Below, in pieces: positions 34,759-43,746 of a DNA stretch of 53,481 nt (the first letter of the stretch is position 1; each line of letters begins with the position of its first letter). The translations under genes and the position numbers were made by a program. Under the pieces are notes generated by a model. The model worked only from the letters and a program-made list of their open reading frames with translations. It was not told the DNA's origin and made no database searches. Source of the stretch: Alphaproteobacteria bacterium (lineage in GTDB: Bacteria > Pseudomonadota > Alphaproteobacteria > Rhodobacterales > Rhodobacteraceae); NCBI GenBank assembly GCA_016869875.1, contig VGDE01000005.1:1-53481 (forward strand). The letters are read 5' to 3'.

Positions 34759-36254
34759 GGCTGCACCCCCAGCACGGTCGTGACGTATTCGGTCGGGTCC
34801 AGAAGCTGCTGGGCGGCGCGTTCCGCAAACAGGACGAAGGGCTCGGGCAGGACCCCGATGATGCAGGTCAGCGCGGCCAGTGCCGCGATGGGCAGCATCA
34901 TGGCCATCCGCTCGCCCATGGGCATGTCGGACAGGCGCGGCTTGATCCCGTCGGGATGCGCCGGCCAGAAGGCCGCGCCCCAGATCTTGGTCATCGAGAA
35001 GATGGTCAACAGGCCCACTGCCAGCGAGATCCCGGCCACGACCCACATCTCGAGATCAAGCGCCGCCTTGACGACGACGTATTTCGCCCAGAAGCCCGAG
35101 AGCGGTGGAAAGCCCGCCAGAGAAAAGGCCGGGATCAGGAACAGGAAGGCCAGGACCGGCGCATGGGCGTAAAGCCCGCCAATCCGCGCCAGGTCGGTGG
35201 ATCCCGCGATCCGCTTGGCCACGCCTGCCACGAAGAACAGGTTCGCCTTCACGATGATGTGGTGGACCAGATAGAAGACGGCGCCCATCAGGCCAAGCGG
35301 CGTGAACAGCGCCAGGCCCAGCACCATGTAGCCGATCTGACTGATGATGTGAAAGGACAGGATGCGGCGGAAATCGTTCATGGCGGCCGCGCCCAGAACG
35401 CCCGTGACCATGGTCACGACCGCCATCCACAGCATGATCTGGTGGGTATAGCCCACGTCCTGGTCGAAGATCAGCGTGAAGGTGCGGATCAGCGCATAGA
35501 CACCCACCTTGGTCAGCAGGCCCGCGAAGATGGCGGACACCGCGACCGGCGGCGTGTGATAGGACGCCGGCAGCCAGAAGAACAGCGGGAACAGCGCCGC
35601 CTTTACCCCGAAGGCCACAAGGAACATGATCGCGATCGTGGTCAGCAGGCCGGTGTTCTCGACCCCGCGCACGGCCAGGTGCAGGTCGGCCATGTTCAGC
35701 GTGCCGGTCATGCCGTAGAGCAGGCCGATCCCCGACAGGAACATGATGGTCGAGACCAGGTTCAGCGTCACGTACTTGATGCCGCCGTCCAGCTGCTCGC
35801 GACTGCCGCCCAGCACCAGCAGTCCGAAGCTGGAGATCAGCATGACCTCGAACCAGACGTACAGGTTGAACAGGTCGCCCGTCAGGAAGGACCCGCACAC
35901 GCCCACCAGCAGCGTCTGCAAGAGGGCGTGAAAGCCAAGCCGCTCCAGGCGCTCGGGGATTTCGGCGAGGCAATAGACCACGGTGGCAAGGCCGGTGATT
36001 GCGGTGATGACCACCATGACCGCGCCCAGAAGGTCGGCGGCCAGGGTGATGCCGAAAGGTGCCTCCCAGTTCGACATCTGCGCGGCGACGACGCCCTGGT
36101 CCAGAACCTCGACCATCAGCGAGATGCTGGCGAACAGCAGCGCGATCGTGCCCAGCACCGAGATCCAGCGCCCCGCAGGCGAGTTGCGGAACAGGAAGGC
36201 CAGGACGGCCGTCATCATCGGAATGATGATGGGGTAAACAAGAAGCCAGCTCAT
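34755..36254 (-). CDS. mnhD: Mrp Na+(K+)/H+ antiporter subunit D
   Basis: A 499-residue proton-translocating subunit of the NuoL/M/N-like family with about 14 predicted helices. Functional motifs include a Glu in DLFNLYVWFEVMLISSFGLLVLG, Lys in VAFGVKAALFPLFFWLPASYHTPP, and HHIIVKANLFFVAGV. These match the conserved charged residues of complex I antiporter-like subunits. The ATG at 36254 overlaps the mnhC stop as ATGA. Together with MnhA it forms the two ion channels of the Mrp complex in the inner membrane. Confidence 0.92.
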   Translation of the reverse strand: MSWLLVYPIIIPMMTAVLAFLFRNSPAGRWISVLGTIALLFASISLMVEVLDQGVVAAQMSNWEAPFGITLAADLLGAVMVVITAITGLATVVYCLAEIPERLERLGFHALLQTLLVGVCGSFLTGDLFNLYVWFEVMLISSFGLLVLGGSREQLDGGIKYVTLNLVSTIMFLSGIGLLYGMTGTLNMADLHLAVRGVENTGLLTTIAIMFLVAFGVKAALFPLFFWLPASYHTPPVAVSAIFAGLLTKVGVYALIRTFTLIFDQDVGYTHQIMLWMAVVTMVTGVLGAAAMNDFRRILSFHIISQIGYMVLGLALFTPLGLMGAVFYLVHHIIVKANLFFVAGVAKRIAGSTDLARIGGLYAHAPVLAFLFLIPAFSLAGFPPLSGFWAKYVVVKAALDLEMWVVAGISLAVGLLTIFSMTKIWGAAFWPAHPDGIKPRLSDMPMGERMAMMLPIAALAALTCIIGVLPEPFVLFAERAAQQLLDPTEYVTTVLGVQP

Positions 36255-36685
36255 ATTCCGGCCTCCCGCCCGGATGCAGGCTGTGCGGGGTCAGGCTTTC
36301 CCAGTCCGAGCCGCCCCGTGTCCAGATCCTGCCCGTCCATCGGTTCCGCGACGCGCATCTCGTCGCTGTTGACGGTGCCAAGGGTCATGTAGGTGCGATA
36401 GACCAGCGCCAGCGCAAAGGCCAGAAGACCGAAACCGATCACGATGGCCGTCAGGACCAGCGCCTGCGGCAGGGCATTGGCGACGACGCTGGCCGGCGCA
36501 TAGGCCCCTGCGTCGATCAGCGGCGGCGCTCCTGCGGTCAGGCGCCCCGCGCCGAAGATCAGCAGGTTGACCGCGTTCGACAGCAGCACCAGCCCGAACA
36601 AGAACCGCAGCACGTTGCGATCCAGCATCAGGTAGACGGATGTGGCCACCAGCACGCCGATGGTGATTGCAAGCAGAAGCTCCAC
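36251..36685 (-). CDS. mnhC: Mrp Na+(K+)/H+ antiporter subunit C
   Basis: A 144-residue NuoK-like subunit with three predicted helices. Motifs are TSVYLMLDRNVLRFLFGLVLLSNAVNLLIF and PQALVLTAIVIGFGLLAFALAL. It has a roughly 30-residue polar tail (VAEPMDGQDLDTGRLGLG...) beyond the usual end at about 113 residues. Translation starts at GTG 36685, with AGGAG upstream, two bases after the mnhB stop. The tail is the only departure from the family. Confidence 0.9.
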   Translation of the reverse strand: MELLLAITIGVLVATSVYLMLDRNVLRFLFGLVLLSNAVNLLIFGAGRLTAGAPPLIDAGAYAPASVVANALPQALVLTAIVIGFGLLAFALALVYRTYMTLGTVNSDEMRVAEPMDGQDLDTGRLGLGKPDPAQPASGREAGI

Positions 36686-36687
36686 GC

Positions 36688-37104
36688 TCAGATCTCCTGT
36701 TCCAGTGCAAAGACCAGCGTCAGGATTCCGCCAAAAACCGCCATGTAGACTCCGATGTCAAAAACCAGGACCGTGGACAGGGGCAGATAGCTGTCGCCGT
36801 TCCTGAACAGGAACAGCCACTGTCCGGTGAAAAAGGGCTGACCGACAAAGCCTGCGACCAGCCCGGACAATCCCGCCACGCCGACACCCAGCATCGCGAC
36901 ATTGGCGGGATCGACGCGCAGGGCGGTCCGCGCCTCGCGCACCGAGGTGGCAATGGTGTAGAGGATGAAGGCCGTCGCCCCGATCAGCCCGCCGATGAAG
37001 CCGCCGCCGGGCAGGTTGTGCCCGCGCAGCAGGGCATAGATCGAGAACACCAGCAGAAGGGCCACCAGCAGGCGCGTGGCCGTGGTCAGGATCAGCGACT
37101 GCAT
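36688..37104 (-). CDS. mnhB: Mrp Na+(K+)/H+ antiporter subunit B
   Basis: A 138-residue membrane subunit with four predicted helices. The MrpB motifs are [36 protein letters not shown] and [21 protein letters not shown]. The ATG at 37104 gives the family N-terminus ([13 protein letters not shown]); the longer frame to 37200 lies inside mnhA. It is one base after the mnhA stop. Separate A and B genes place this among group 1 (seven-gene) Mrp operons rather than those with a fused AB protein. Confidence 0.9.
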   Translation of the reverse strand: MQSLILTTATRLLVALLLVFSIYALLRGHNLPGGGFIGGLIGATAFILYTIATSVREARTALRVDPANVAMLGVGVAGLSGLVAGFVGQPFFTGQWLFLFRNGDSYLPLSTVLVFDIGVYMAVFGGILTLVFALEQEI

Positions 37105-37105
37105 C

Positions 37106-39394
37106 TTACATCTCCTCCGTGTCGCGCTTGGCCGGGGCGGCGCCGCGCAGCAGCGCAAAGGCCGCGATGGCCGCCATGACCACGACCGCGATCTCGCCAA
37201 AGGTGTCCAGGGTGCGGAAGTCCACCAGGATGACGTTCACGATGTTGCGGCCATGCGCCTCGGGATAAGAGGTCGCCTCGAAATACGTGGTCAGTCGGCG
37301 ATCGAAGTCCCCGGCCAGGACCGAAATCATCAGAAAGGTCGTGACCAGACCGGTGCCCGCGGCGATCAGCGCATGGCCCGGGCGCCATGACGCCCTGGAC
37401 CGGCGCGGCAGATAGGGCAGCCGCAGCATCACCAGGCTGACAAGCACGACGACCAGCACCTCGACCAGCAGCTGGGTGATGGCGACATCCGGGGCGCTGA
37501 ACATGATGAAGATCAGCGCGACGCCGATCCCCACCACGCCCATCGCCGCCACCGCCGTCATCCGGCTGTGCGTCCAGACTACCAGAAGCGATCCCGCGCA
37601 GATCAGGGCCAGCACCGTCCACTGGATCGGATGCACGCTTTCCGTCGACAGCGAGACCCCCGCCGTGAACGCACCTCGCAAGACATAGGTCGCCCCGACC
37701 AGCGCCACGAAGGTGGTAAAGGTGACGGCCATGTAGCGCTGCAGGCTGCCGTTCTGGATCAGCGCGGCCTGCCAGGCGGCAAAGCCCTTGAAGCCTTCAA
37801 GAAGACGGTCCCAGCCCGCGTCGAAGTCGATCGGGCTGCGCGCCTCGAAGGCGGCCAGGCGAGCGCGGATCGCCTCGTGGCGGCGATAGATCAGCCAGCC
37901 TGCCACAAAGGTCAACAGCGACAGAAGCAGCGCCGTATTGAAGCCGCCCCACAGATACAGGTGGACCGTGCGCACTTCGCCATAGACCGCATGGGTGGCG
38001 GGGCCGACGAGGTAATGGCCCAGCACGCCCGGCAGCAGGCCAAACATCAGCGACAGCGCGCCCAGCACCAGCGGCCCGGCCAGCATCGGCCAGGGTCCCT
38101 CATGCGGGGCATGAGGGGTGGGGCGCAGGTTGCCGCGGAAGGGCTTCAGCGCGACGATGCCGCCCACCGCGAACATCATGACCGAGGCCGCAAAGGCCAT
38201 GACGGTCACCCAGAAGGCTCCAAGGCCGCCCAGGCCCAACCCCGCCTTGTACATGAATTCCTTGCCGATGAAGCCGACCATGGGCGGCACGCCAGCCATG
38301 CTCAGCGCCGCCAGCGCGGCGGCGAGGCCGGTCAAGGGCATGACTTTGGACAGCCCGCCCAGGACCGTCGCCTCGCGCGTGCCGGTGGCATGGTCCACGA
38401 TGCCGATCATCAGGAACAGCGCCGCCTTGTAGAGCGAATGCACCACCAGGAAGGTCATGCCCGCCATGATCGCGTAATGGGTGCCCGCGCCGATGAACAT
38501 CGTCAGCGTGCCCAGCGCCATCAGCGTCGTATAGGCCAGCACCTGCTTGATGTCGGTCTGCCGCATCGCCATGACCGAGGCGAAAACCGCCGTGACGCCC
38601 CCGAACAGCGTCAGGATCCAGAACCAGGCGTCCGTACCGCCCAGCGAGGGGTTCATGCGCGCCATCAGGAAGACGCCCGCCTTCACCATCGTGGCACTGT
38701 GCAGATAGGCGGATACCGGCGTCGGCGCGGCCATCGCGTTCGGCAGCCAGAAGTGGAACGGCACCTGCGCCGATTTCGTGAAGGCGCCCGCCAGGAACAG
38801 CAGCAGGATGCCCATGTACCAGGGATGCGTGCGGATCATGTCGCCCATGGTCAGGATCTGCGACAGCTCGAACGTGCCGGCGACCGTGCCCAAAATGATC
38901 ATCCCGCCCAGCATGGCCAGACCGCCCGTTCCCGTCACCAGCAGCGCCTGCAAGGCCGAGCGGCGGGACTTGGCGCTGTCGGCGTTGAAGCCGATCAGCA
39001 GGTAGGACGCGATGGTGGTGATTTCCCAGAACACGAACAGCGCGATCAGGTTGTCCGACAGGACCAGCCCCAGCATGCCGACCATGAACATCAGCAGATA
39101 GCAGACAAAGCGAGGATAATCCGGGTGCTGGCCAAGGTAGCGGGCCGAATACAGCGTGACTGCGGTGCCGATCCCCGTGATCAGCAGCGCGAATGTCATG
39201 CTCAGCCCGTCCAGCAGGACCGACAGGCGGATGCCCAGCGATGGCACCCAGTCGATGCCGTGAACCTGGGGAGCCTGTGCGATCTGCGGCAACAGCCCCA
39301 GGAAATAGAGGAACAGGACCGCGGGAAAGCCAATGGAGATCCAGCCCGACGGACCTCCCATCACGCGGTCCACCTTGGGATAGTCGTCAGCCAT
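37106..39394 (-). CDS. mnhA: Mrp Na+(K+)/H+ antiporter subunit A
   Basis: A 762-residue subunit with about 20 predicted helices. The first 500 residues are NuoL-like ([75 protein letters not shown]). The C-terminal part is the MrpA-specific domain ([23 protein letters not shown], and [20 protein letters not shown]). The start at 39394, MADDYPK, is the first that fits the family; upstream codons look unlike coding sequence. It is first of mnhABCDEFG. The complex expels Na+ at alkaline pH or high salt. Confidence 0.92.
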   Translation of the reverse strand: MADDYPKVDRVMGGPSGWISIGFPAVLFLYFLGLLPQIAQAPQVHGIDWVPSLGIRLSVLLDGLSMTFALLITGIGTAVTLYSARYLGQHPDYPRFVCYLLMFMVGMLGLVLSDNLIALFVFWEITTIASYLLIGFNADSAKSRRSALQALLVTGTGGLAMLGGMIILGTVAGTFELSQILTMGDMIRTHPWYMGILLLFLAGAFTKSAQVPFHFWLPNAMAAPTPVSAYLHSATMVKAGVFLMARMNPSLGGTDAWFWILTLFGGVTAVFASVMAMRQTDIKQVLAYTTLMALGTLTMFIGAGTHYAIMAGMTFLVVHSLYKAALFLMIGIVDHATGTREATVLGGLSKVMPLTGLAAALAALSMAGVPPMVGFIGKEFMYKAGLGLGGLGAFWVTVMAFAASVMMFAVGGIVALKPFRGNLRPTPHAPHEGPWPMLAGPLVLGALSLMFGLLPGVLGHYLVGPATHAVYGEVRTVHLYLWGGFNTALLLSLLTFVAGWLIYRRHEAIRARLAAFEARSPIDFDAGWDRLLEGFKGFAAWQAALIQNGSLQRYMAVTFTTFVALVGATYVLRGAFTAGVSLSTESVHPIQWTVLALICAGSLLVVWTHSRMTAVAAMGVVGIGVALIFIMFSAPDVAITQLLVEVLVVVLVSLVMLRLPYLPRRSRASWRPGHALIAAGTGLVTTFLMISVLAGDFDRRLTTYFEATSYPEAHGRNIVNVILVDFRTLDTFGEIAVVVMAAIAAFALLRGAAPAKRDTEEM

Positions 39395-39818
39395 GTCTCG
39401 AACCCCCCAGCGCGGCATGCATTTGGCGCAGGGTCTTAACACCCTTCTTTGGCGGAAAACAGACGCATCGGCGCAGGGCGCGGGGTCCGGACGACCTCGG
39501 GCTGCCGCAGCGGCCCGGATTTTCCGCCGGTCGGACGGGCGGAAACGGCGGCACGGATCACCTCCCTGTAAAGGAGTGTCGCCCGTCCACGGCACACGGT
39601 GGCCTTGCCGTAGTCAAGTGCCCTGCCCCCGCGCCCTTGCGACCGTTGGTCGCAGGCATTTTTTCTGTCGCCTGCCATCGATGCGAGCAGATGCGAAGTC
39701 CCGGATCGGGACGGCTCTTGCGGTCTGCCCCCTTGTGCGGGACCTGTTGCCGCATCAGGATGCGCGACGACCCGGCGGGGGGACCGCCATTGATTCGCCA
39801 CAGAAAGAGGGACTTGCC
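39395..39818. other. 424-base divergent intergenic region mnhA/bioY
   Basis: I see no convincing protein-coding gene here. It must contain the mnh promoter (minus) and a bioY promoter (plus). On the plus strand a good intrinsic terminator sits at 39636-39664, about 155 bases before bioY, so a short transcript (small RNA or attenuated leader) probably ends there. A CTCC...GGAG hairpin lies at about 39561-39576. No known riboswitch consensus was recognised. Confidence 0.5.
39636..39664 (+). terminator. Intrinsic terminator inside the mnhA/bioY intergenic region
   Basis: TGCGACC (39638-39644), loop GTT, and GGTCGCA (39648-39654) form a seven-pair stem, extendable by C-G and T-G pairs, followed within four bases by six T residues (39659-39664). 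This is one of the best terminator signals in the window, and it has no gene ending in front of it on this strand. Confidence 0.75.
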
Positions 39819-40364
39819 ATGCTGCTTGCCAAAAGCGACCTCGCCCGTCAGAGCCTGGCCGGAAAGATCGGCCTTGTGCTGGCCGCCGCCGCGCTGATCA
39901 CGCTTGGCGCCAAGATCCAGGTGCCGTTCTGGCCGGTGCCGATGACCCTGCAGACGCTGGCCGTGCTGGTGATCGCGGCGGGCCTCGGGCCGCGGCTTGG
40001 TCTGGCCGCCATGGGTGCCTATCTGGCGGCGGGGCTGGCCGGGCTGCCGGTCTTTGCCGGTTCGCCCGAGCGTGGCATCGGACTGGCCTATCTGGCCGGA
40101 CCCACCACCGGCTTCCTGATCGGCATGGCGCTGGCCATGGTTGTCACCGGTGCCCTTGCGCAGGGTCGCGGCCTGGGGATGCGGGCGCTGGCGATGCTGG
40201 CAGGGACGGTTGCCATCTATGGAGCAGGCCTGGTCTGGCTGTCGGCCTTTGTGCCGTCGGACCGGCTGCTGGCCGTGGGCGTCGCCCCCTTCCTGCTGGG
40301 CGACATGGTCAAGATCGGCCTTGGCGCGCTGCTGCTTGAGGCCGGGTCGCGCCTGCGCCGCTGA
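39819..40364 (+). CDS. bioY: Biotin transporter BioY (ECF S component)
   Basis: A 181-residue membrane protein with about six helices. BioY motifs are AAALITLGAKIQVPFWPVPMTLQTLAVLVIAAGLGPRLG, GLPVFAGSPERGIGLAYLAGPTTGFLIG and PFLLGDMVKIGLGALLLE. It is the substrate-binding S component for biotin uptake. No bioM or bioN genes follow, so it may work alone or use a shared ECF energiser. The ATG at 39819 has AGAGGGA upstream; longer frames reach back into non-coding DNA. A terminator hairpin follows at 40392-40415. Confidence 0.9.
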   Translation: MLLAKSDLARQSLAGKIGLVLAAAALITLGAKIQVPFWPVPMTLQTLAVLVIAAGLGPRLGLAAMGAYLAAGLAGLPVFAGSPERGIGLAYLAGPTTGFLIGMALAMVVTGALAQGRGLGMRALAMLAGTVAIYGAGLVWLSAFVPSDRLLAVGVAPFLLGDMVKIGLGALLLEAGSRLRR

Positions 40365-40391
40365 TCGGCCGTCATACGTCATCCAGTTCGG

Positions 40392-40415
40392 CGCGGGGCC
40401 CTTACCGGCCCCGCG
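40392..40415 (+). terminator. Terminator after bioY
   Basis: CGCGGGGCC (40392-40400) pairs with GGCCCCGCG (40407-40415) over a six-base loop and is followed by TTTCCATTC. It begins 28 bases after the bioY stop. Confidence 0.65.
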
Positions 40416-40494
40416 TTTCCATTCGACGCCCTTCAGGCTTTGCCTTTGGCCTCGAGCGCTTCAGAGTGACTGAAGAACAAGGGGAGGAGTGGCC

Positions 40495-40956
40495 ATGCCG
40501 GAAAAAGGGGACCAACTGTCGGCCGGGATTGCGCGGCGCGTCAGGGACAGCTTTGGCCGGCAGGGCCTGATGGCGCATCTGGGCGCCGAGATCGCATGGC
40601 TGCGACCGGGCGAGGTGACGCTGCGGCTGCCCTTCCGTCACCAGCTGACCCAGCAGCACGGATATTTCCATGCCGGCGGCACGGCGGCCCTGGCGGACTC
40701 TGCCGGTGGCTATGCCGCGTTTACCCTGTTCCCGGACGACCATGATGTCCTGACCACCGAATTCAAGCTGAACCTTCTGAACCCCGCACAAGGCGACTGG
40801 CTGGAGGCAACCGGCCGCGTGGTCAAGCCGGGCCGCACGCTGACGGTTTGCCAGCTGGACGTATGGGGCATTGGCGCGGACAGTCGCATCCACATCGCAA
40901 CAGGACTTCAGACGCTGATCTGCATCCGTGAAAGATTGCCAGCCGCAGCGACGTGA
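40495..40956 (+). CDS. PaaI-family hotdog thioesterase
   Basis: A 153-residue single-hotdog protein of the 4HBT/PaaI group. The catalytic helix region is QQHGYFHAGGTAALADSAGGYAA, with His and Asp in the positions used by PaaI thioesterases. FKLNLLNPAQGDWLEATGRVVKPGRTLTVCQLDVW completes the sheet. It hydrolyses an acyl-CoA that cannot be identified from sequence; no phenylacetate genes are nearby. The ATG at 40495 has GGGGAGGA about seven bases upstream. It is 60 bases ahead of gnd and may share its transcript. Confidence 0.85.
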   Translation: MPEKGDQLSAGIARRVRDSFGRQGLMAHLGAEIAWLRPGEVTLRLPFRHQLTQQHGYFHAGGTAALADSAGGYAAFTLFPDDHDVLTTEFKLNLLNPAQGDWLEATGRVVKPGRTLTVCQLDVWGIGADSRIHIATGLQTLICIRERLPAAAT

Positions 40957-41015
40957 CAGCGCTGGCGCGTTAGCGTAAACAGCCGCAGATGATATCGGAA
41001 GGCGGAGGAACGGCG

Positions 41016-42416
41016 ATGGCCGAGGCAGAAATCGGGCTGATCGGGCTGGGGACCATGGGGGCGGCGCTGGCGCTGAACATTGCGGAAAAGGGCTTTCCCA
41101 TCGCCGTCTGGAACCGCACCACCGAGGTCACGCGCAGCTTTCACGGCCAGGCAGGCGCGCTGGCCCCACGGATCGTCCCGACCGAAACGCTGGAAGCTCT
41201 GGTTGCCGCCATCAAACCGCCCCGCGCACTCATCCTGATGGTGCCGGCGGGACCTGCCGTCGATGCACAGTTGGAGGCGCTGGCGCCGCTGCTGGACGCG
41301 GATGACCTTGTGATCGACGCGGGCAATGCGGATTTCCACGACACCAACCGACGGACCATGATGGATCTGCCCTTTCGTTATCTGGGCATGGGCGTGTCGG
41401 GCGGCGAAGAGGGCGCCCGCCACGGACCTGCGATCATGGGCGGCGGCACGGCGGGGGACTGGGACCGCGTGGCCCATGTGATGACGGCGATCGCGGCCAG
41501 GGCCGAGGATGGAACCCCTTGTGCGGCCCGCATGGGCGACGCGGGCGCGGGACATTTCGTCAAGATGGTTCATAACGGCATCGAATATGCCGACATGCAG
41601 ATGATCGCCGAGATTTACGGCCTGATGCGCGATGGCCTGGGGCTGGACGCGTCCGCCATCTCGGATGTCTTTGCCGACTGGAACAAGGGTGTGCTGTCCA
41701 GCTATCTGATCGAGATCTCGGCCAAGGTGACGGCGGCGCGCGATCCGCATACGGGGCGGGCGATGCCCGACGTGATCCTGGATCGCGCGGGTCAGAAGGG
41801 AACGGGCCGCTGGACCGCCATCGAGGCGCAGCATCTGTCGGCCCCCATTCCCGTCATCGAGGCGGCCGTGATGGCGCGCAACGTGTCCGCGCGACTGGAC
41901 GAACGTCATGCGGGCGATGCGCGATTCGGCGCGGCCCCCGCGCGCTGCGACCTGGCGATCCCCTCGCTGGAGCAGGCGCTGATTGCGGGCAAGATCCTGT
42001 GCTATGCTCAGGGCTTCACGATGATCGCCAGCGCGTCCGACCGTTTTGGCTGGACGCTGGACCTGCCCGGGATCGCGCGCGTCTGGCGGGCGGGCTGCAT
42101 CATCCGGTCGGCGATGCTGAACGACATGGCCGAGGCGCTGGACCAGGACCCTGCCCGGAACCTGATCATGGCGCCCGTTTTCGCGACATTGATCGAGGAC
42201 GCCCTGCCCGCGCTGCGGCAGGTCGTGTCCCAGGGCGTTGCCGCAGGACATGCACTGCCTGCGCTGGCCTCGGGGCTGATGTGGTTCGACATGATGCGCA
42301 CGTCGCGCGGCACCGCCAACCTGATCCAGGCGCAGCGCGACTTTTTCGGCGCGCACGGGTTCGAGCGGCTGGACGGCATCGACGAACGCCACGGTCCGTG
42401 GAGCCACGGCGCCTGA
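41016..42416 (+). CDS. gnd: 6-phosphogluconate dehydrogenase, decarboxylating
   Basis: A 466-residue enzyme producing ribulose 5-phosphate and NADPH in the pentose phosphate pathway. The N-terminal Rossmann motif is IGLIGLGTMGAALALNIAEKG. Substrate motifs are GVSGGEEGARHGPAIMGGG and the catalytic GHFVKMVHNGIEYADMQMIAE (Lys and Asn). The C-terminal part contains RAGQKGTGRWTAIEA. The start at 41016 has GGAGGAA upstream. With rpiA elsewhere in the window it suggests an active pentose phosphate route. It converges on the MarR gene. Confidence 0.94.
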   Translation: MAEAEIGLIGLGTMGAALALNIAEKGFPIAVWNRTTEVTRSFHGQAGALAPRIVPTETLEALVAAIKPPRALILMVPAGPAVDAQLEALAPLLDADDLVIDAGNADFHDTNRRTMMDLPFRYLGMGVSGGEEGARHGPAIMGGGTAGDWDRVAHVMTAIAARAEDGTPCAARMGDAGAGHFVKMVHNGIEYADMQMIAEIYGLMRDGLGLDASAISDVFADWNKGVLSSYLIEISAKVTAARDPHTGRAMPDVILDRAGQKGTGRWTAIEAQHLSAPIPVIEAAVMARNVSARLDERHAGDARFGAAPARCDLAIPSLEQALIAGKILCYAQGFTMIASASDRFGWTLDLPGIARVWRAGCIIRSAMLNDMAEALDQDPARNLIMAPVFATLIEDALPALRQVVSQGVAAGHALPALASGLMWFDMMRTSRGTANLIQAQRDFFGAHGFERLDGIDERHGPWSHGA

Positions 42417-42423
42417 CCATCGG

Positions 42424-42447
42424 GCGGCCGCGCTCAATTGCGGCCGC
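42424..42447. terminator. Inverted repeat between gnd and the MarR gene
   Basis: Two copies of the palindromic GCGGCCGC (42424-42431, 42440-42447) flank an eight-base spacer containing the MarR gene stop. They can form an eight-pair stem and may serve as a bidirectional terminator for these convergent genes. There is no T-tract on either side. Confidence 0.45.
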
Positions 42448-42937
42448 GGCCGATCTCTCCCAGGGTCAGGACGGGCGAGGCATCAAGACCCTGCGCGTTC
42501 AGCATCGCCGCCACCCGTTCAAGCGAGGCGACCAGCATCGCCTGCTCCCAATCCTGCAGCGCCTGAAAGCCGCTGACGAAATGCTGCTGCAGCGCATCGG
42601 GCGCGCTGCGCAGCGCATCGGCTCCTGCCGGTGTCATGATGACATGCAGCTGCCGCCGATCCGTGCTGGAGCGCTGCCGCTGCGTCAGCCCCAGCTTGTC
42701 CAGCTGATCCACCAGCGCCGTCACGGTGGCTTGGCTGACCCCCATCCGGCCGGCCAGCTGCGTCGGCGTGGCCGAGCGGGCATCGCTGCTGGACAGGATC
42801 TGCAGCACCCGCAGCTTGGCCGGTGTCAAGCCCACGGCCTGTGCCAGGTCACGTTCATATTGCTCCGTCGCCCGCAGGATGCGGCGAAGGGCGATAAGGG
42901 CAGCGTCGGTGCGCGGAATGGCTTGATCCTGTGTCAT
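42434..42937 (-). CDS. ectR: MarR-family regulator, EctR-like
   Basis: A 167-residue MarR-type winged helix protein. Its DNA-binding region contains SATPTQLAGRMGVSQATVTALVDQLDKLGLTQRQRSSTDRRQLHVIMTPAGADAL, i.e. recognition helix plus wing. It is divergent from ectABC-ask, the position held by EctR repressors in methylotrophs and several proteobacteria, so it probably controls ectoine synthesis in response to osmolarity; the symbol rests on that synteny. The start is ambiguous: ATG at 42937 or at 42955, neither with an ideal ribosome-binding site. Confidence 0.78.
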   Translation of the reverse strand: MTQDQAIPRTDAALIALRRILRATEQYERDLAQAVGLTPAKLRVLQILSSSDARSATPTQLAGRMGVSQATVTALVDQLDKLGLTQRQRSSTDRRQLHVIMTPAGADALRSAPDALQQHFVSGFQALQDWEQAMLVASLERVAAMLNAQGLDASPVLTLGEIGRGRN

Positions 42938-43120
42938 TCCCCACCATGCCACCAATCGGCAGACAAGGGCAAGAGCAGGGCTTTGGCTGGCAAAATATTT
43001 GCTTGTCTAATCGAGAAAGGTGCATGTGCGCACTGTTTTTAGGCAAACCGCAATAAAACAGCCATAAAATGTTGCCTCAAATGAATTTCCGACAGGCTGT
43101 TGCAACAAAAGGCGCACGCA

Positions 43121-43135
43121 GTTAGTTTGACGAAC
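43121..43135. promoter_or_regulatory. Candidate EctR operator upstream of ectA
   Basis: GTTAGT-TTG-ACGAAC is an imperfect dyad (five of six arm pairs) ending 23 bases before the ectA ATG. It overlaps a possible -10 (TTAGTT, 43122-43127) placed 16 bases after TTGCAA (43100-43105). MarR proteins typically bind such sites over the promoter. Another AT-rich stretch with CTTGTCTAATCGAG lies at about 42996-43015. Both are only candidates; the transcription start is not known. Confidence 0.35.
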
Positions 43136-43158
43136 GAAATAACAGAGGATCATTGCCA

Positions 43159-43695
43159 ATGCCCAAGGACGTGCAGGATATCTCCATCGTTCACCAGCTG
43201 ACGATGCGCAAACCTCGCACCACGGATGGCGCGGCCATCTGGGACCTGGTTCGGGCCTGCAAGCCGCTGGACGAGAACTCGATGTATTGCAACCTCGTTC
43301 AAGCCGACCACTTCCGCGACACCTGCGTGGTGGCTGAGATGCAGGGCGTGGTCGTGGGCTGGATCTCGGGCCACATGATTCCCAATGACGATGCGCTGTT
43401 CGTATGGCAGGTGGCGGTCAGCCCCACGGCCCGCGGCCTGGGATTGGGCCGCAAGATGCTGATGCATCTTTTGAATCGCGATGAGTGCCGGGATGCCTGC
43501 CGCCTGAACACGACGATCACCTTGGACAATGACTCCTCTTGGGGCCTTTTTCGCAGCCTGGCGCGCCATCTTGGCGCGCGGCTGACCGACGACCCTCATT
43601 ACTTGCGCGACCGGCATTTCGACGGGCAGCACGCGACCGAACACATGGTGACGATCGCCCTGCCGCATCAGCAGGATCGGGCCAGGGCCGCCTGA
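43159..43695 (+). CDS. ectA: L-2,4-diaminobutyrate acetyltransferase
   Basis: A 178-residue GNAT enzyme catalysing acetylation of L-2,4-diaminobutyrate to the N-gamma-acetyl form, the second ectoine step. EctA signatures are GAAIWDLVRACKPLDENSMYCNLVQADHF, the acetyl-CoA loop VSPTARGLGLGRKML and TLDNDSSWGLFRSLARHLGA. The ATG at 43159 has AGAGGATC upstream; TTG at 43153 is in frame but less likely. It is first in ectABC-ask, with a 51-base gap before ectB. Confidence 0.95.
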   Translation: MPKDVQDISIVHQLTMRKPRTTDGAAIWDLVRACKPLDENSMYCNLVQADHFRDTCVVAEMQGVVVGWISGHMIPNDDALFVWQVAVSPTARGLGLGRKMLMHLLNRDECRDACRLNTTITLDNDSSWGLFRSLARHLGARLTDDPHYLRDRHFDGQHATEHMVTIALPHQQDRARAA

Positions 43696-43746
43696 TCCTT
43701 TGCCAGCCTAACCTCTTCAATCGCAGTTTGTGCGAAAGGACTTTCC

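Noticed and set aside
37568-39439. 623-codon plus-strand ORF opposite mnhA
   Set aside because: His/Arg/Gln-rich shadow of a membrane protein gene; no domain recognisable.
39553-39566. GGATCACCTCC, identical to the 3' end of 16S rRNA
   Set aside because: Only 11 bases match; there is no other rRNA sequence around it. It may matter as an anti-Shine-Dalgarno segment of a small RNA but is not an rRNA remnant.
39395-39818. Known riboswitch (TPP, cobalamin, FMN, SAM) upstream of bioY
   Set aside because: None of the conserved core sequences of these classes is present; biotin genes in this group are usually controlled by BioR, whose site I also did not find.
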